A DNA stretch of 64,000 nucleotides from Reyranella sp. GTDB taxonomy: Bacteria > Pseudomonadota > Alphaproteobacteria > Reyranellales > Reyranellaceae. Made by a program: the position numbers and the translations under genes. Where the stretch lies: contig NZ_SCUT01000059.1 in NCBI RefSeq assembly GCF_004297265.1, forward strand, positions 109,339 through 173,338, given 5' to 3'. The notes beneath the pieces are model-generated. The model searched no databases. It saw only the letters and a list, made by a program, of their open reading frames with translations, and was not told the origin of the DNA. Shown here piece after piece: positions 54,273-61,908 of this stretch; within the stretch, counting starts at the first letter, position 1; the number at the start of each line of letters is the position of its first letter.

Positions 54273-54315
54273 GCCTCTATGAAGAATCGGTGCGCGGATG
54301 CACCGATACAGAGGC
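54273..54315. terminator. Strong nested inverted repeat between convergent genes
   Basis: GCCTCT (54273-54278) pairs with AGAGGC (54310-54315). Inside it ATCGGTGC (54286-54293) pairs perfectly with GCACCGAT (54300-54307) around a six-base loop. It lies between the end of the hydrolase gene and the end of the convergent pilin gene, so a bidirectional terminator is the likeliest role, though no T run follows. Confidence 0.6.
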
Positions 54316-54323
54316 GGCCGGGA

Positions 54324-54455
54324 TTAGAGGCCCTTGCCGCTGACGGTGCTGATGGCAGTGATCGCGGCGACGGCGATCAGGGACGCGATCAGCGTGTACT
54401 CGATCGCGGTGGCGGCCTTGTCGTCCGCCATCAACCGGCGAATAAAGGACAGCAT
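54324..54455 (-). CDS. Flp/Fap-type IVb pilin
   Basis: A 43-residue protein with the class IVb prepilin pattern: a short basic leader (LSFIRRLMADDKA), then ATAIEYTLIASLIAVAAITA, with the invariant Glu-Tyr pair and a hydrophobic helix. Such pilins are cleaved by TadV-type prepilin peptidase and assembled by the Tad machinery. GGAGATACCG lies upstream. The residue before the cleavage site is Ala instead of the usual Gly. No other tad/cpa gene is nearby, so it is an orphan pilin copy. Confidence 0.87.
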   Translation of the reverse strand: MLSFIRRLMADDKAATAIEYTLIASLIAVAAITAISTVSGKGL

Positions 54456-54551
54456 CGGTATCTCCGAAGTGGGGAAATGCTGGAGGCTCATCGGAGCCCC
54501 TGTCGAACATTAAGTTGAAAAATCGCCCTTAACGTATTGGACCGGCACACC

Positions 54552-54573
54552 GATACAATGTGAGAATTGTATC
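54552..54573. promoter_or_regulatory. Perfect palindromic site, operator-like
   Basis: GATACAAT (54552-54559) and ATTGTATC (54566-54573) form a perfect inverted repeat around GTGAGA. The site is in the 187-nt gap between the divergent flp and universal stress protein genes, about 70 nt before the latter's start. Its A+T-rich arms and 14-bp centre spacing suggest a dimeric regulator site. Confidence 0.5.
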
Positions 54574-54642
54574 AAGTTCGTCGTGGCGCGCGCTGCGGCG
54601 AGCCCCGTGCTATCGTTTGGTCAAGCAAGGAGGGGGCGTGTC

Positions 54643-55449
54643 ATGAAGTCCATTCTGACAATGGCCTGGACGTCGGAAGATCCGGCCGCATTCGATCTGG
54701 CTGCCAAGATCGCACGCACATTCGGGGCGCGCCTTATCGGCCTCGAACCGCCTTCCTACGGAGTCATGAGCATGGCCTGGGCGGATGCCGGCATGGGCGC
54801 GCCGATCGGCGGTGGCCTGGCCGAGGATGCCGAGGAACGCCAGCGGGTCGCGGCAGTCAAGCAGGCCTTCGAGGAACGGGCGAAGGGCCTCGTCTCCGAA
54901 TGGCGCTCGGCCGACGACAGCGGTCCGACGGCGATCGGCACGATCGGCCGAGCCTATGACCTCATCGTTCTGCCGCAGCCCGGCGCCCTGCCGAAGATGC
55001 CGGAAAGTGTCTTCGAGACGGCCTTGTTCGATTCGGGCCGTCCGGTCCTCGTCGTGCCTCCGGGGTTCAGCGGCATGGTCGGGAAGCGCATCCTGTTCGC
55101 GTGGAACGGTTCGACCGAGAGTGCGCGCGCGATTTCGCTCGCGATGCCGGTCCTGAGCGGCGCCGAGGCCATCGAGGTGCTGAGCGTCGAAGGGGCGATG
55201 GTGCCTGGTCCGACGGCCCTGGAGATTGCCGATTCGCTGAAGAGCCACGGTCTCAACGTGACGGGCCAGCATGTGAAGCCGGGAGCAAAAACGGCCGGCC
55301 AGACCATCGTCGACCGGGCGCAGGCGCTGGGGGCCGACCTGATCGTCAAGGGGGCCTACACGCAGAGCCGGTTGCGCCAGATGATCTTCGGCGGCGTGAC
55401 ACGAGACCTGATCCTGACGTCGCCGCTGCCGGTGCTCTTCTCCTACTGA
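54643..55449 (+). CDS. Universal stress protein (tandem UspA domains)
   Basis: The 268-residue protein contains two Usp-like halves. The second half ends with the ATP-binding-type motif: ADLIVKGAYTQSRLRQMIFGGVTRDLI, equivalent to GxxGhxxxxxGSvt. The first half (about 1-140) is more diverged and has lost most of that motif. ATG 54643 follows AAGGAGG. A palindromic site lies upstream. Likely a cytoplasmic stress-linked nucleotide-binding protein. Confidence 0.88.
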   Translation: MKSILTMAWTSEDPAAFDLAAKIARTFGARLIGLEPPSYGVMSMAWADAGMGAPIGGGLAEDAEERQRVAAVKQAFEERAKGLVSEWRSADDSGPTAIGTIGRAYDLIVLPQPGALPKMPESVFETALFDSGRPVLVVPPGFSGMVGKRILFAWNGSTESARAISLAMPVLSGAEAIEVLSVEGAMVPGPTALEIADSLKSHGLNVTGQHVKPGAKTAGQTIVDRAQALGADLIVKGAYTQSRLRQMIFGGVTRDLILTSPLPVLFSY

Positions 55450-55504
55450 TCCAGACAATCAGCCGCCGGTGCCGTCATCGGCGGCCAATGCTAGAAGCCT
55501 CCGC

Positions 55505-56908
55505 ATGACGGCTGGCTCGCCCGCATCCGGATCGCTCTGGATCCGCACACTGGTCCTGCTGCTGCTCGTGGTCGTTCTGGTCACGGGCGCCGCGGTGGCG
55601 TACGCCCAGTTGTCCGAGGATCGAAGCGTCCCGGCCCCGCCGACGATCGCGGAGAAGCTTGTCATCCTGCAGGCGGAGCGCGCCGAGCTGCAGGCGCGTG
55701 CCGACAGCCTCGCGCGCATCGAGATGCTTTCGTCGTTCCGGGCGGCGAGCCTGCTGTTCGATGCGCTGGCCTCGCGCTACGAGTCTGAGCGTGAGCTGCC
55801 CTTCGACCGGTTGCCGGCCGCGCGACGGGAGGTGTTCGCCAGGCTCGAGGCGGTGAACGCAGCATTGCGCGCCGCTATCGATCGCCCCGGCACCGCCGGC
55901 GGCGCCGCTGCCGTGGCGCAGGCGGCCAGCGGAATTCCGGCGGACCTGGAGTGGATGGCGTCCTTCGATTTCTCGCCGGTCATTCTCTCCTACACGCCGA
56001 CATTCCTTGCGCCCCGGCGCCCAGGGTCGAGCGACGCGCCGCCTCCCGCCGCTCCGGCCGGGGACGATCCCGTGATCGAGATCGAGGTTCTGGGCCTGCG
56101 ACTGGCGAGGGACCGGACGCTGCCGGTGCTGACGATCGGCTCATGGCGCGGCGAGGCCCTCGTGACGCCCGAGCGCTTGAAGTTTGTCGTACCGCGCAGC
56201 GCCTTCCCGGCTGACGCCAGGCATGCCCGGCTTGCCTCCGGATCGCTTTTCCTGCGCCATGACTCGCGCACCGTGACGTTCCAGCTGCTTTTCACCTCGA
56301 TCCCGGAAAAGGTGGGCTCGTTCGCGTTCGATCAGAAGGTGCGGTCCGCCGTACCGGAGTCGAACACGCTGGTATCGCCGGAAATATTGGCGCGCGCGCC
56401 GGCCGGCGAGGCGCGGACCGTGCGGCGTTGCTTCGATCCTCCGCCGGGATGGCGCTTCGACAAGAGCAAGAGGCGTGTGGTGATCGTCGAGCGGCTGGGC
56501 TGGATCGATGATATCCCCGACGAGACGATGAACAGTGGATCGGTCGCTTTCGTGCGTGAGGACCGTCCCAGCCAGATCTGCGTCGCCGTCGTGGCCAAGG
56601 CGGCGACGAAGGCGGCACGCACCGCAACGATCGGCCGCTTCGAGGCGACGCTGGTCCGGGACGTGGCAGTGGATCGCGTCGTACAGAGCGGGGTTCGCAC
56701 TCTCGACTGGAACGAGTCCGTTCGCGTGCCGTTCGAGTCGGGAATGGTTGAGTGGAAACTCTACGTCCGGCTGTTCGACGAGATCGATCGTGAGTTTCAG
56801 GGGAGCGCTGACAGCGCCGCCGTTCCCTCCGGCTTCACGTTCCTGCACATTGCGATAGACGGCGGTAAAAGCCTGACGCTTCGGGCCGATACCGAGACGT
56901 TTCGTTAA
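55505..56908 (+). CDS. Hypothetical membrane-anchored periplasmic protein
   Basis: The roughly 467-residue protein has one N-terminal transmembrane helix (LVLLLLVVVLVTGAAVAYA) and a coiled-coil-like segment (about residues 50-110, EKLVILQAERAELQARADSL). A long soluble, probably periplasmic domain follows. No family is recognised. Start candidates are ATG 55505 and GTG 55469. Its stop overlaps the convergent META-domain gene by 4 nt. It lies 55 nt after the universal stress protein gene on the same strand. Confidence 0.68.
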   Translation: MTAGSPASGSLWIRTLVLLLLVVVLVTGAAVAYAQLSEDRSVPAPPTIAEKLVILQAERAELQARADSLARIEMLSSFRAASLLFDALASRYESERELPFDRLPAARREVFARLEAVNAALRAAIDRPGTAGGAAAVAQAASGIPADLEWMASFDFSPVILSYTPTFLAPRRPGSSDAPPPAAPAGDDPVIEIEVLGLRLARDRTLPVLTIGSWRGEALVTPERLKFVVPRSAFPADARHARLASGSLFLRHDSRTVTFQLLFTSIPEKVGSFAFDQKVRSAVPESNTLVSPEILARAPAGEARTVRRCFDPPPGWRFDKSKRRVVIVERLGWIDDIPDETMNSGSVAFVREDRPSQICVAVVAKAATKAARTATIGRFEATLVRDVAVDRVVQSGVRTLDWNESVRVPFESGMVEWKLYVRLFDEIDREFQGSADSAAVPSGFTFLHIAIDGGKSLTLRADTETFR

Positions 56909-58116
56909 CTGCCTCGAGCCTCGAGGCGCATACGTCTCTTGCCTGCCGCGTCGATGAGATCGAGTGTCGTGCCGGAGATCTGCGCGGTCCGGATCGCATC
57001 GAGTGCCGCGAGGAAACGCTTTTCGATCGCCATTTCCGCCGGCGCGCACGCCATCATCGTCATCGGTCCCGGCGTGAAGCGAAGCCCGGCCGGGTCCAGA
57101 ACATAGTCGCCGCCCATGGTGTTGCAGCCCGTCGAGGCGGTGAACTTGCCGAGATCGTCGAGGCGCATCAGCGGCCGCCGCCGCCAGTCCTCGAACGCGG
57201 GACGCTCGCCGTCGAGCTCGACCAGCCGCCACTCGGTATCGCGCAACGCTGACCCGCGGGACGCCAGCGCCGGGCAGGCGCCGCCGCGCTTCAGACCAAG
57301 GAAGCGATCCACAGTGACCGAGTTGTTGCCGTCGAAGCCGCCGATGATCTCGACATAGAGGCTGGTCTCACGAGAGGGCGTGGCGTCGACCCATGCCTTT
57401 TCGAGCTCGGGCTCGGCGCCGCCCGGAGCCACGCCATAGGTGCGGCCGACCAGGCAGGGAGCGAACAAGCCACCATCCTGCGCATCGCGATACATGCCCG
57501 AGAGGCGGAACCGGCCGTCGATCGGGTCCGGGGTAGCAGCCTGCGCAAGCTCGCTGCCATCGTCGGCAACCAGCTTGTCGGTCCCAATCTCGCGGAAGGC
57601 CCGTCGACTGCCCGCCCCACCGCGCAGGACCAGCCGTACGCCGCCCTCGACTTCCTGCGCCCACTCCCCCAGATCGAGCAGGGGGTCGGTCGATCCGTCT
57701 CGCTTCTCGCGCAGCCGGAACGTCCCGTCGGGAAACAGGGTGACCGTGAGGCCGCCGCCCTCGTAGGTGCGTGGCGGATCGCCCGGTCGGCCGGCGGCGT
57801 GGCACCGCATCGACCGTCCGGCGGCGGTGAGCGTCACTTCGCGGCCGCGTCCGCGCAACTCGTAATAGGAATCCGAATAGGCAAAGCCGGACCCCGCGGA
57901 CACGCGAGACAAGTCTATGTCGGGTTGACCGGGCATGCGCAGCGTCGCCTGATCGCCGTCGTCCGAGAAGGAAGAGGCGAAGTCCATGCCGCCGGGACAG
58001 GAGTACATGACCTCGCCCCTTGGCGCCGGCATCGGCGACGGTCTCGGGTCCGATGAGGAAACCTGTGCGGCAGCTGCGGATGCGGCGAGCAGGAGGAGGA
58101 GGGGCAGCCGTTTCAT
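56905..58116 (-). CDS. Exported MliC / NlpE-like / META-domain fusion protein
   Basis: A 403-residue envelope protein. It has a signal peptide (1-20), then an MliC-like lysozyme-inhibitor region (about 35-110; YSCPGGMDFASSFSDDGDQA, YYELRGRGREVTLTAAG). An NlpE-like segment follows (about 125-230; GTFRLREKRDGSTDP, FREIGTDKLVADDGS). A C-terminal HslJ/META domain (about 295-403) has WRLVELDGERP, STGCNTMGGDY, FTPGPMTMMACAP and FLAALD. These domains are each linked to envelope stress. The start is ATG 58116, overlapping the stop of the AI-2E transporter gene. Confidence 0.8.
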   Translation of the reverse strand: MKRLPLLLLLAASAAAAQVSSSDPRPSPMPAPRGEVMYSCPGGMDFASSFSDDGDQATLRMPGQPDIDLSRVSAGSGFAYSDSYYELRGRGREVTLTAAGRSMRCHAAGRPGDPPRTYEGGGLTVTLFPDGTFRLREKRDGSTDPLLDLGEWAQEVEGGVRLVLRGGAGSRRAFREIGTDKLVADDGSELAQAATPDPIDGRFRLSGMYRDAQDGGLFAPCLVGRTYGVAPGGAEPELEKAWVDATPSRETSLYVEIIGGFDGNNSVTVDRFLGLKRGGACPALASRGSALRDTEWRLVELDGERPAFEDWRRRPLMRLDDLGKFTASTGCNTMGGDYVLDPAGLRFTPGPMTMMACAPAEMAIEKRFLAALDAIRTAQISGTTLDLIDAAGKRRMRLEARGS

Positions 58117-59156
58117 GGCGTCGACTCCGGGATGCGGCCATCGGCGGACAGCAGGACGGCGACCGGCCGGGTCGTCTCGAACTGCGCGAGCACGATCAGC
58201 GCCACCACCATGATGGGCACGCAGAGGAACATGCCGACGACGCCCCAGATCGTGCCCCACACGATCAGGGAGACGATGACCACCAGCGGCGAGAGATTGA
58301 GCGAGCGCCCCATGATCGCCGGCTCGATGACGTTGGCCGTCACGACCTGGATCGAGCCGAATACCAGCAGCACGATCAGGAAGGGCGTGAGATTGTCGAA
58401 CTGGATCAGAGTGAGCAACGCCGGCGCGATGATGGCCATGATAGAGCCCACGGTGGGGATGTAGTAGAAGAAGAACACCATCACGGCCCAGAAGCCCGCG
58501 AAGTCGACACCGACCGAGGACATGACGACGTAGGCCAGCGCCGAGGTGGCCGTCGCAAGCGTGGTTTTGATACGGATGTAGATGCGGATCTCGCGGTCGA
58601 TGCGGGCGAGCACGGCCAGCACACGCGCCTCCTGGCCGTCGCCGTGGAAGATGGCGCCGAGCTTGCGCCTGAAGTGAACCTGCTCGACGAACAGGAACAG
58701 CGTGTAGATCAGGATGAGCCCGGCAACGCTCACCACCGAGGCCGCTGCGGTCGCGACGCTGCCCAGCGTGTCGGCAAGGCTGATGCGTGCGACCAGCTCC
58801 GACAGGGTCGGCGCCTGCTCGATACCGGCCATCTGGGTGGCCTGCTCGATCAGATGGGTGAGACGCGCTTCATAGCTCGGCACCGCCGCCACGACGGCCT
58901 GCACGTTGCGTCCGATCGTGCGTCCGACGATCCAGAACAGTCCACCGATCAGCAGGACCGCAAGGGACAGTGCCAGCGGCTGTGGCAGGCGCAGCCCGCC
59001 CAGCCTCGGCTGGGCGAAGGTGTCGGCCAGCGAATCGACCATGTACCAGAGCACGATGCCCAGAACGAACGGCAACAGCAGGCCGCGTCCAGCGACGAGC
59101 AGGAAGATCGTCGCCGCGATAACCACGGCCCAAAGTGCGGCGCGTTGCAGCGTCAT
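58113..59156 (-). CDS. AI-2E-family transporter (PerM/YdiK-type membrane protein)
   Basis: The 347-residue polytopic membrane protein has eight predicted helices and the family segments GIVLWYMVDSLADTF, LIYTLFLFVEQVHFRRKLG, VMVFFFYYIPTVGSIMAII and VEPAIMGRSLNLSPLVVIVSLIVWG. Members export small molecules or ions; autoinducer-2 export is shown only for some. ATG 59156. It is upstream of, and overlaps by 4 nt, the MliC/META gene. Confidence 0.92.
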   Translation of the reverse strand: MTLQRAALWAVVIAATIFLLVAGRGLLLPFVLGIVLWYMVDSLADTFAQPRLGGLRLPQPLALSLAVLLIGGLFWIVGRTIGRNVQAVVAAVPSYEARLTHLIEQATQMAGIEQAPTLSELVARISLADTLGSVATAAASVVSVAGLILIYTLFLFVEQVHFRRKLGAIFHGDGQEARVLAVLARIDREIRIYIRIKTTLATATSALAYVVMSSVGVDFAGFWAVMVFFFYYIPTVGSIMAIIAPALLTLIQFDNLTPFLIVLLVFGSIQVVTANVIEPAIMGRSLNLSPLVVIVSLIVWGTIWGVVGMFLCVPIMVVALIVLAQFETTRPVAVLLSADGRIPESTP

Positions 59157-59192
59157 GTCGTCATTATAGGCGATGTTGCGGCGGTGTGGGTG

Positions 59193-59417
59193 TCACGCCC
59201 GGCCGAGCACGGTGCGACCGCGTTCGGTGAGCTCGACCCGGTGTTCGCCGGCCTCGCCGCCACATTGGCGCACCAGTCCGTCCGCGCGTGCATCTTCCCA
59301 GACCGGGAAGCGCGGGCATGAACTCTGCCAGGCGTCGAGCACGTCCTCGCGGCGGCGCGGCCGTGCCGCGACCCATTGGAGGAACTGGATCATGATCAAG
59401 TCCGGGCTCGCCGACAT
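59193..59417 (-). CDS. Small DNA-binding-like hypothetical protein
   Basis: This 74-residue soluble protein, IMIQFLQWVAARPRRREDVLD through WEDARADGLVR to VELTERGRTVLGRA, has the length and pattern of a small winged-helix domain (helix, helix-turn-helix-like segment, then a beta wing with LTERGR). Function unknown. ATG 59417 starts the protein; a longer frame runs into the end of the MORN gene and is rejected. Confidence 0.62.
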   Translation of the reverse strand: MSASPDLIMIQFLQWVAARPRRREDVLDAWQSSCPRFPVWEDARADGLVRQCGGEAGEHRVELTERGRTVLGRA

Positions 59418-59425
59418 GACGCCTC

Positions 59426-60241
59426 CTATTGGAAACCACAAGCCTGTGCCGTGGCTCCAACTGTCGCCCAACGATTGTTCTCGCGGAAGCAGCCGTTGGT
59501 CCAGTTCCCAGTGAAAATCTGCCCACCCGGGCCGCCCGACTTGGTGCCCCAGCCATTGGCCTTGTCGTCCGACCATTCACCCTCGTAGCGGGCCCCGTTC
59601 GCCCAGACGCGAACGCCGCGGCCCTGCATCTTGCCGTTGACGAATTCGCCTTCGTAGCGACCGCCGTCGGCGAACAGGATCGTGCCGCGGCCGGTCCGCT
59701 GGTTGTCGCGGAAGTCGCCGATGTAACGGTTGCCGTTGGTCCACACGTACATGCCGTGCCCCTGGGGCCGGCCCTCGCGGAACTCGGTGATCAGCTTGGC
59801 GCCGCTAGGGAAGACGTAGGTGCCCTTGCCGTCGCGCTCGCCGGCCTTGAACTCGCCTTCGTAGCGGGCCTTGTTGGCATAGGTCAGCTTGCCCTGGCCC
59901 TCATACAGGCCATCCTTCATTTCGCCTTCGTAGCGATCCGTCGGGACGCCGTTCTTTGTCCACTGCAGGACGCCCTTCCCCTGTGCCAGATCGTACTCGC
60001 AGCCGCCCGACCAGCTGATGCCGATATTCGGCTCGGCATTCATCATCACCACGCCGCAGCCGGTTTTCGGATCCTTGACCTCGTCGCTGGCGGCGGGGGG
60101 CTGGCCGGGTGTTGGAGCAACGGGAAGCTGGCGCGGCGCGGGGGCGGTGCCGAGTTCCGGCACCGGCCGCGACGTCTGGGCGGCGACCGGGAGAGCGGCC
60201 ACTGCGGCCAGGAACAGAAAGGCAAAAAACCGACGGCTCAT
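59426..60241 (-). CDS. Exported MORN-repeat protein
   Basis: A 271-residue protein with a signal peptide (RRFFAFLFLAAVAALPVAAQ), a proline-rich linker and then about seven MORN repeats (YEGEMKDGLYEGQGKLTYA, YIGDFRDNQRTGRGTILFA, YEGEFVNGKMQGRGVRVWA). A C-terminal cysteine pair lies in CFRENNRWATVGATAQACGF. MORN repeats form extended beta-sheet platforms. ATG 60241. Probably periplasmic; binding partner unknown. Confidence 0.88.
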   Translation of the reverse strand: MSRRFFAFLFLAAVAALPVAAQTSRPVPELGTAPAPRQLPVAPTPGQPPAASDEVKDPKTGCGVVMMNAEPNIGISWSGGCEYDLAQGKGVLQWTKNGVPTDRYEGEMKDGLYEGQGKLTYANKARYEGEFKAGERDGKGTYVFPSGAKLITEFREGRPQGHGMYVWTNGNRYIGDFRDNQRTGRGTILFADGGRYEGEFVNGKMQGRGVRVWANGARYEGEWSDDKANGWGTKSGGPGGQIFTGNWTNGCFRENNRWATVGATAQACGFQ

Positions 60242-60254
60242 GAAGTGGCGGAGT

Positions 60255-60827
60255 CTAGCACCGCTGGCCGGCATCGTCCTTCCCGTCGTCCCGACCGTCT
60301 TGCTTCTTTCCGCCTTTCCTGTCGTCCTTGCCGTCATGCTCCTTCTTGTCCGCGGCGATGCCGAGCCGCACCTCGAAGGTATGGAGCAGGCCCATGACAA
60401 CCAGGATCAGGAATGTGCCGAGCCCGGCGATCTGCCACAGGCCGAAGCCCGAGGAGAGACCGACAGCGCCTGCGAGCCACATGCCGGCACCGGTGGTCAA
60501 GCCCTGGACCTCGCCACGCGTAAAGAGGATAGAGCCCGCGGCCAGAAAGGCCACGCCAGCCGTCACTGCCTCGACCGCGCGGACCGGATCCACCGTAGTC
60601 TCTCGCCCGGCAAAGGCGGTAGAATGGGAAATCTCCACGGTAAGGATGCCGAACGTCGCCGCAGCGACGCAGATCAGTATATGGGTGCGCAACCCCGCTG
60701 GTCTTGCCCGCCATTCGCGCTCGAAGCCGATGAGCGCGCCGAGCAGCGCGGCGAACAGGAGCCGCGCTGCAATGACGGGAAAGGACAGGAATGTCGGGTG
60801 CGCGATCTCTTCGACCAGCGCGCCCAT
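60255..60827 (-). CDS. MgtC/SapB-family membrane protein
   Basis: The 190-residue protein has about four to five helices and the MgtC signature LLGALIGFEREWRARPAGLRTHILIC, with TAGVAFLAAGSILFTRGEVQGLTTGAGMWLAGAVGL following. It ends in an unusual highly charged tail rich in Lys, Asp, Gly and Arg (about 27 residues). MgtC proteins act in low-magnesium or acid survival, partly by modulating F-ATPase. The start is 2 nt after the PRC-barrel stop, so the two are an operon. Confidence 0.9.
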   Translation of the reverse strand: MGALVEEIAHPTFLSFPVIAARLLFAALLGALIGFEREWRARPAGLRTHILICVAAATFGILTVEISHSTAFAGRETTVDPVRAVEAVTAGVAFLAAGSILFTRGEVQGLTTGAGMWLAGAVGLSSGFGLWQIAGLGTFLILVVMGLLHTFEVRLGIAADKKEHDGKDDRKGGKKQDGRDDGKDDAGQRC

Positions 60828-60829
60828 CG

Positions 60830-61219
60830 TTACGAGGAGTACTTGAACTCAGGGAGCGCCTTCAGCGAATCCTTGGTCGCGCCCGGCAGAACGATCTTCT
60901 TGCCGTCGGTCCTCATCTGCTCGTAGGGGAGGGCGACCAGCTTGTCGCCGACGCCGAGGAAACCGCCGACCGAGAGCACGACGAACGGCGCCTTGCCGTC
61001 GGGCCCGACGATGATCTCATCGATCTTGCCGACCGTGTCGCCGGCCTCGTTGACGACCGAGGAACCCAGCACCTTGCTGGCGCGGTAACCAGTCGAGAGC
61101 TTGAGAACGTCGACCTTCACGAGTTGGACGGTCTGCGGAGCGCCTTGGGCCAGCACGAGCGCCGGGGCGGCAAGGGCGGTGGCCGCGGCAACGGCGGCCG
61201 TAGCGAGAAGTGTGCGCAT
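60830..61219 (-). CDS. Exported PRC-barrel domain protein
   Basis: This 129-residue protein has a signal peptide (1-25, ending LAAPALVLAQG). A PRC-barrel domain follows: ASKVLGSSVVNEAGDTVGKIDEIIV, GKAPFVVLSVGGFLGVGDKLVALPYEQM. Such stand-alone PRC-barrel proteins are common in alphaproteobacteria, with unclear envelope roles. It is located upstream of mgtC-like gene by 2 nt and probably shares its promoter. Confidence 0.9.
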   Translation of the reverse strand: MRTLLATAAVAAATALAAPALVLAQGAPQTVQLVKVDVLKLSTGYRASKVLGSSVVNEAGDTVGKIDEIIVGPDGKAPFVVLSVGGFLGVGDKLVALPYEQMRTDGKKIVLPGATKDSLKALPEFKYSS

Positions 61220-61305
61220 TGGGAGAAACTCCGTTGAGGGGAAGGGACCTTTCAACGGGCCGCGTTCGAGAGCGTTCCCTCTCCGGAAATCTGTGGCGTC
61301 GAAGT

Positions 61306-61818
61306 CTAGGGCGACGTGTGGTGCAGTGTGTGGTGAGGCGCCGACAGCGAGCGACGCCACAAGGTTATGGCGCGGCCGCTCAAATAGCCGGTAGAGGCCG
61401 CGACGGCGCAGGTCGCGCCGACTTCGAGAGTGGGGTCGGACAAGGCCAACGCCGCCCCCAATGCCACGATGACGCAGAGGGCCAGCAGGCACGCCGCCAG
61501 CAGCCCGTCACGCGCTTTGGGCAGGCGCAGCCGGCTATACATGCGATCGAGCTGCAATGTCAGGTAGGAAGCGCGCGCCACGCCGATCGCGATGCCGGCG
61601 GCCAGCCCCGCCAGCCACAGGCGCGGCTGCCGGGTCTCGGGATTTGCCATCGCCAGCAACAGAATTGCCGTCGCGAGAGCGAAGGGTACTGACGTAAACA
61701 GTTGGCCTGGCGGCAGTGAGCGGCCGCGCGCCTCCCGCAGCAGGGTAAAGATCGTGGCACACGCCAGGAAGACGACGATCAGGTGGAGGATGTTGAGCTT
61801 CGGCACTGTACCGAACAT
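61306..61818 (-). CDS. Hypothetical membrane protein
   Basis: The roughly 170-residue protein has four hydrophobic helices (about 10-27, 45-62, 65-82, 105-128) and a basic loop LQLDRMYSRLRLPKARDG. No family is recognised. ATG 61818 is the first Met before the first helix; a further upstream start at 61878 adds 20 residues. It is 90 nt downstream of the SGNH gene and 87 nt upstream of the PRC-barrel gene, all on the minus strand. Confidence 0.62.
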   Translation of the reverse strand: MFGTVPKLNILHLIVVFLACATIFTLLREARGRSLPPGQLFTSVPFALATAILLLAMANPETRQPRLWLAGLAAGIAIGVARASYLTLQLDRMYSRLRLPKARDGLLAACLLALCVIVALGAALALSDPTLEVGATCAVAASTGYLSGRAITLWRRSLSAPHHTLHHTSP

Positions 61819-61908
61819 TAGGCGACTGAGGCTTACGAGTTGCTGACTAAGGCAAGGCAATTTCCTGACGGGCTGCAAATTCTGATGGCAAGCGACGCCG
61901 GGGCCCGA

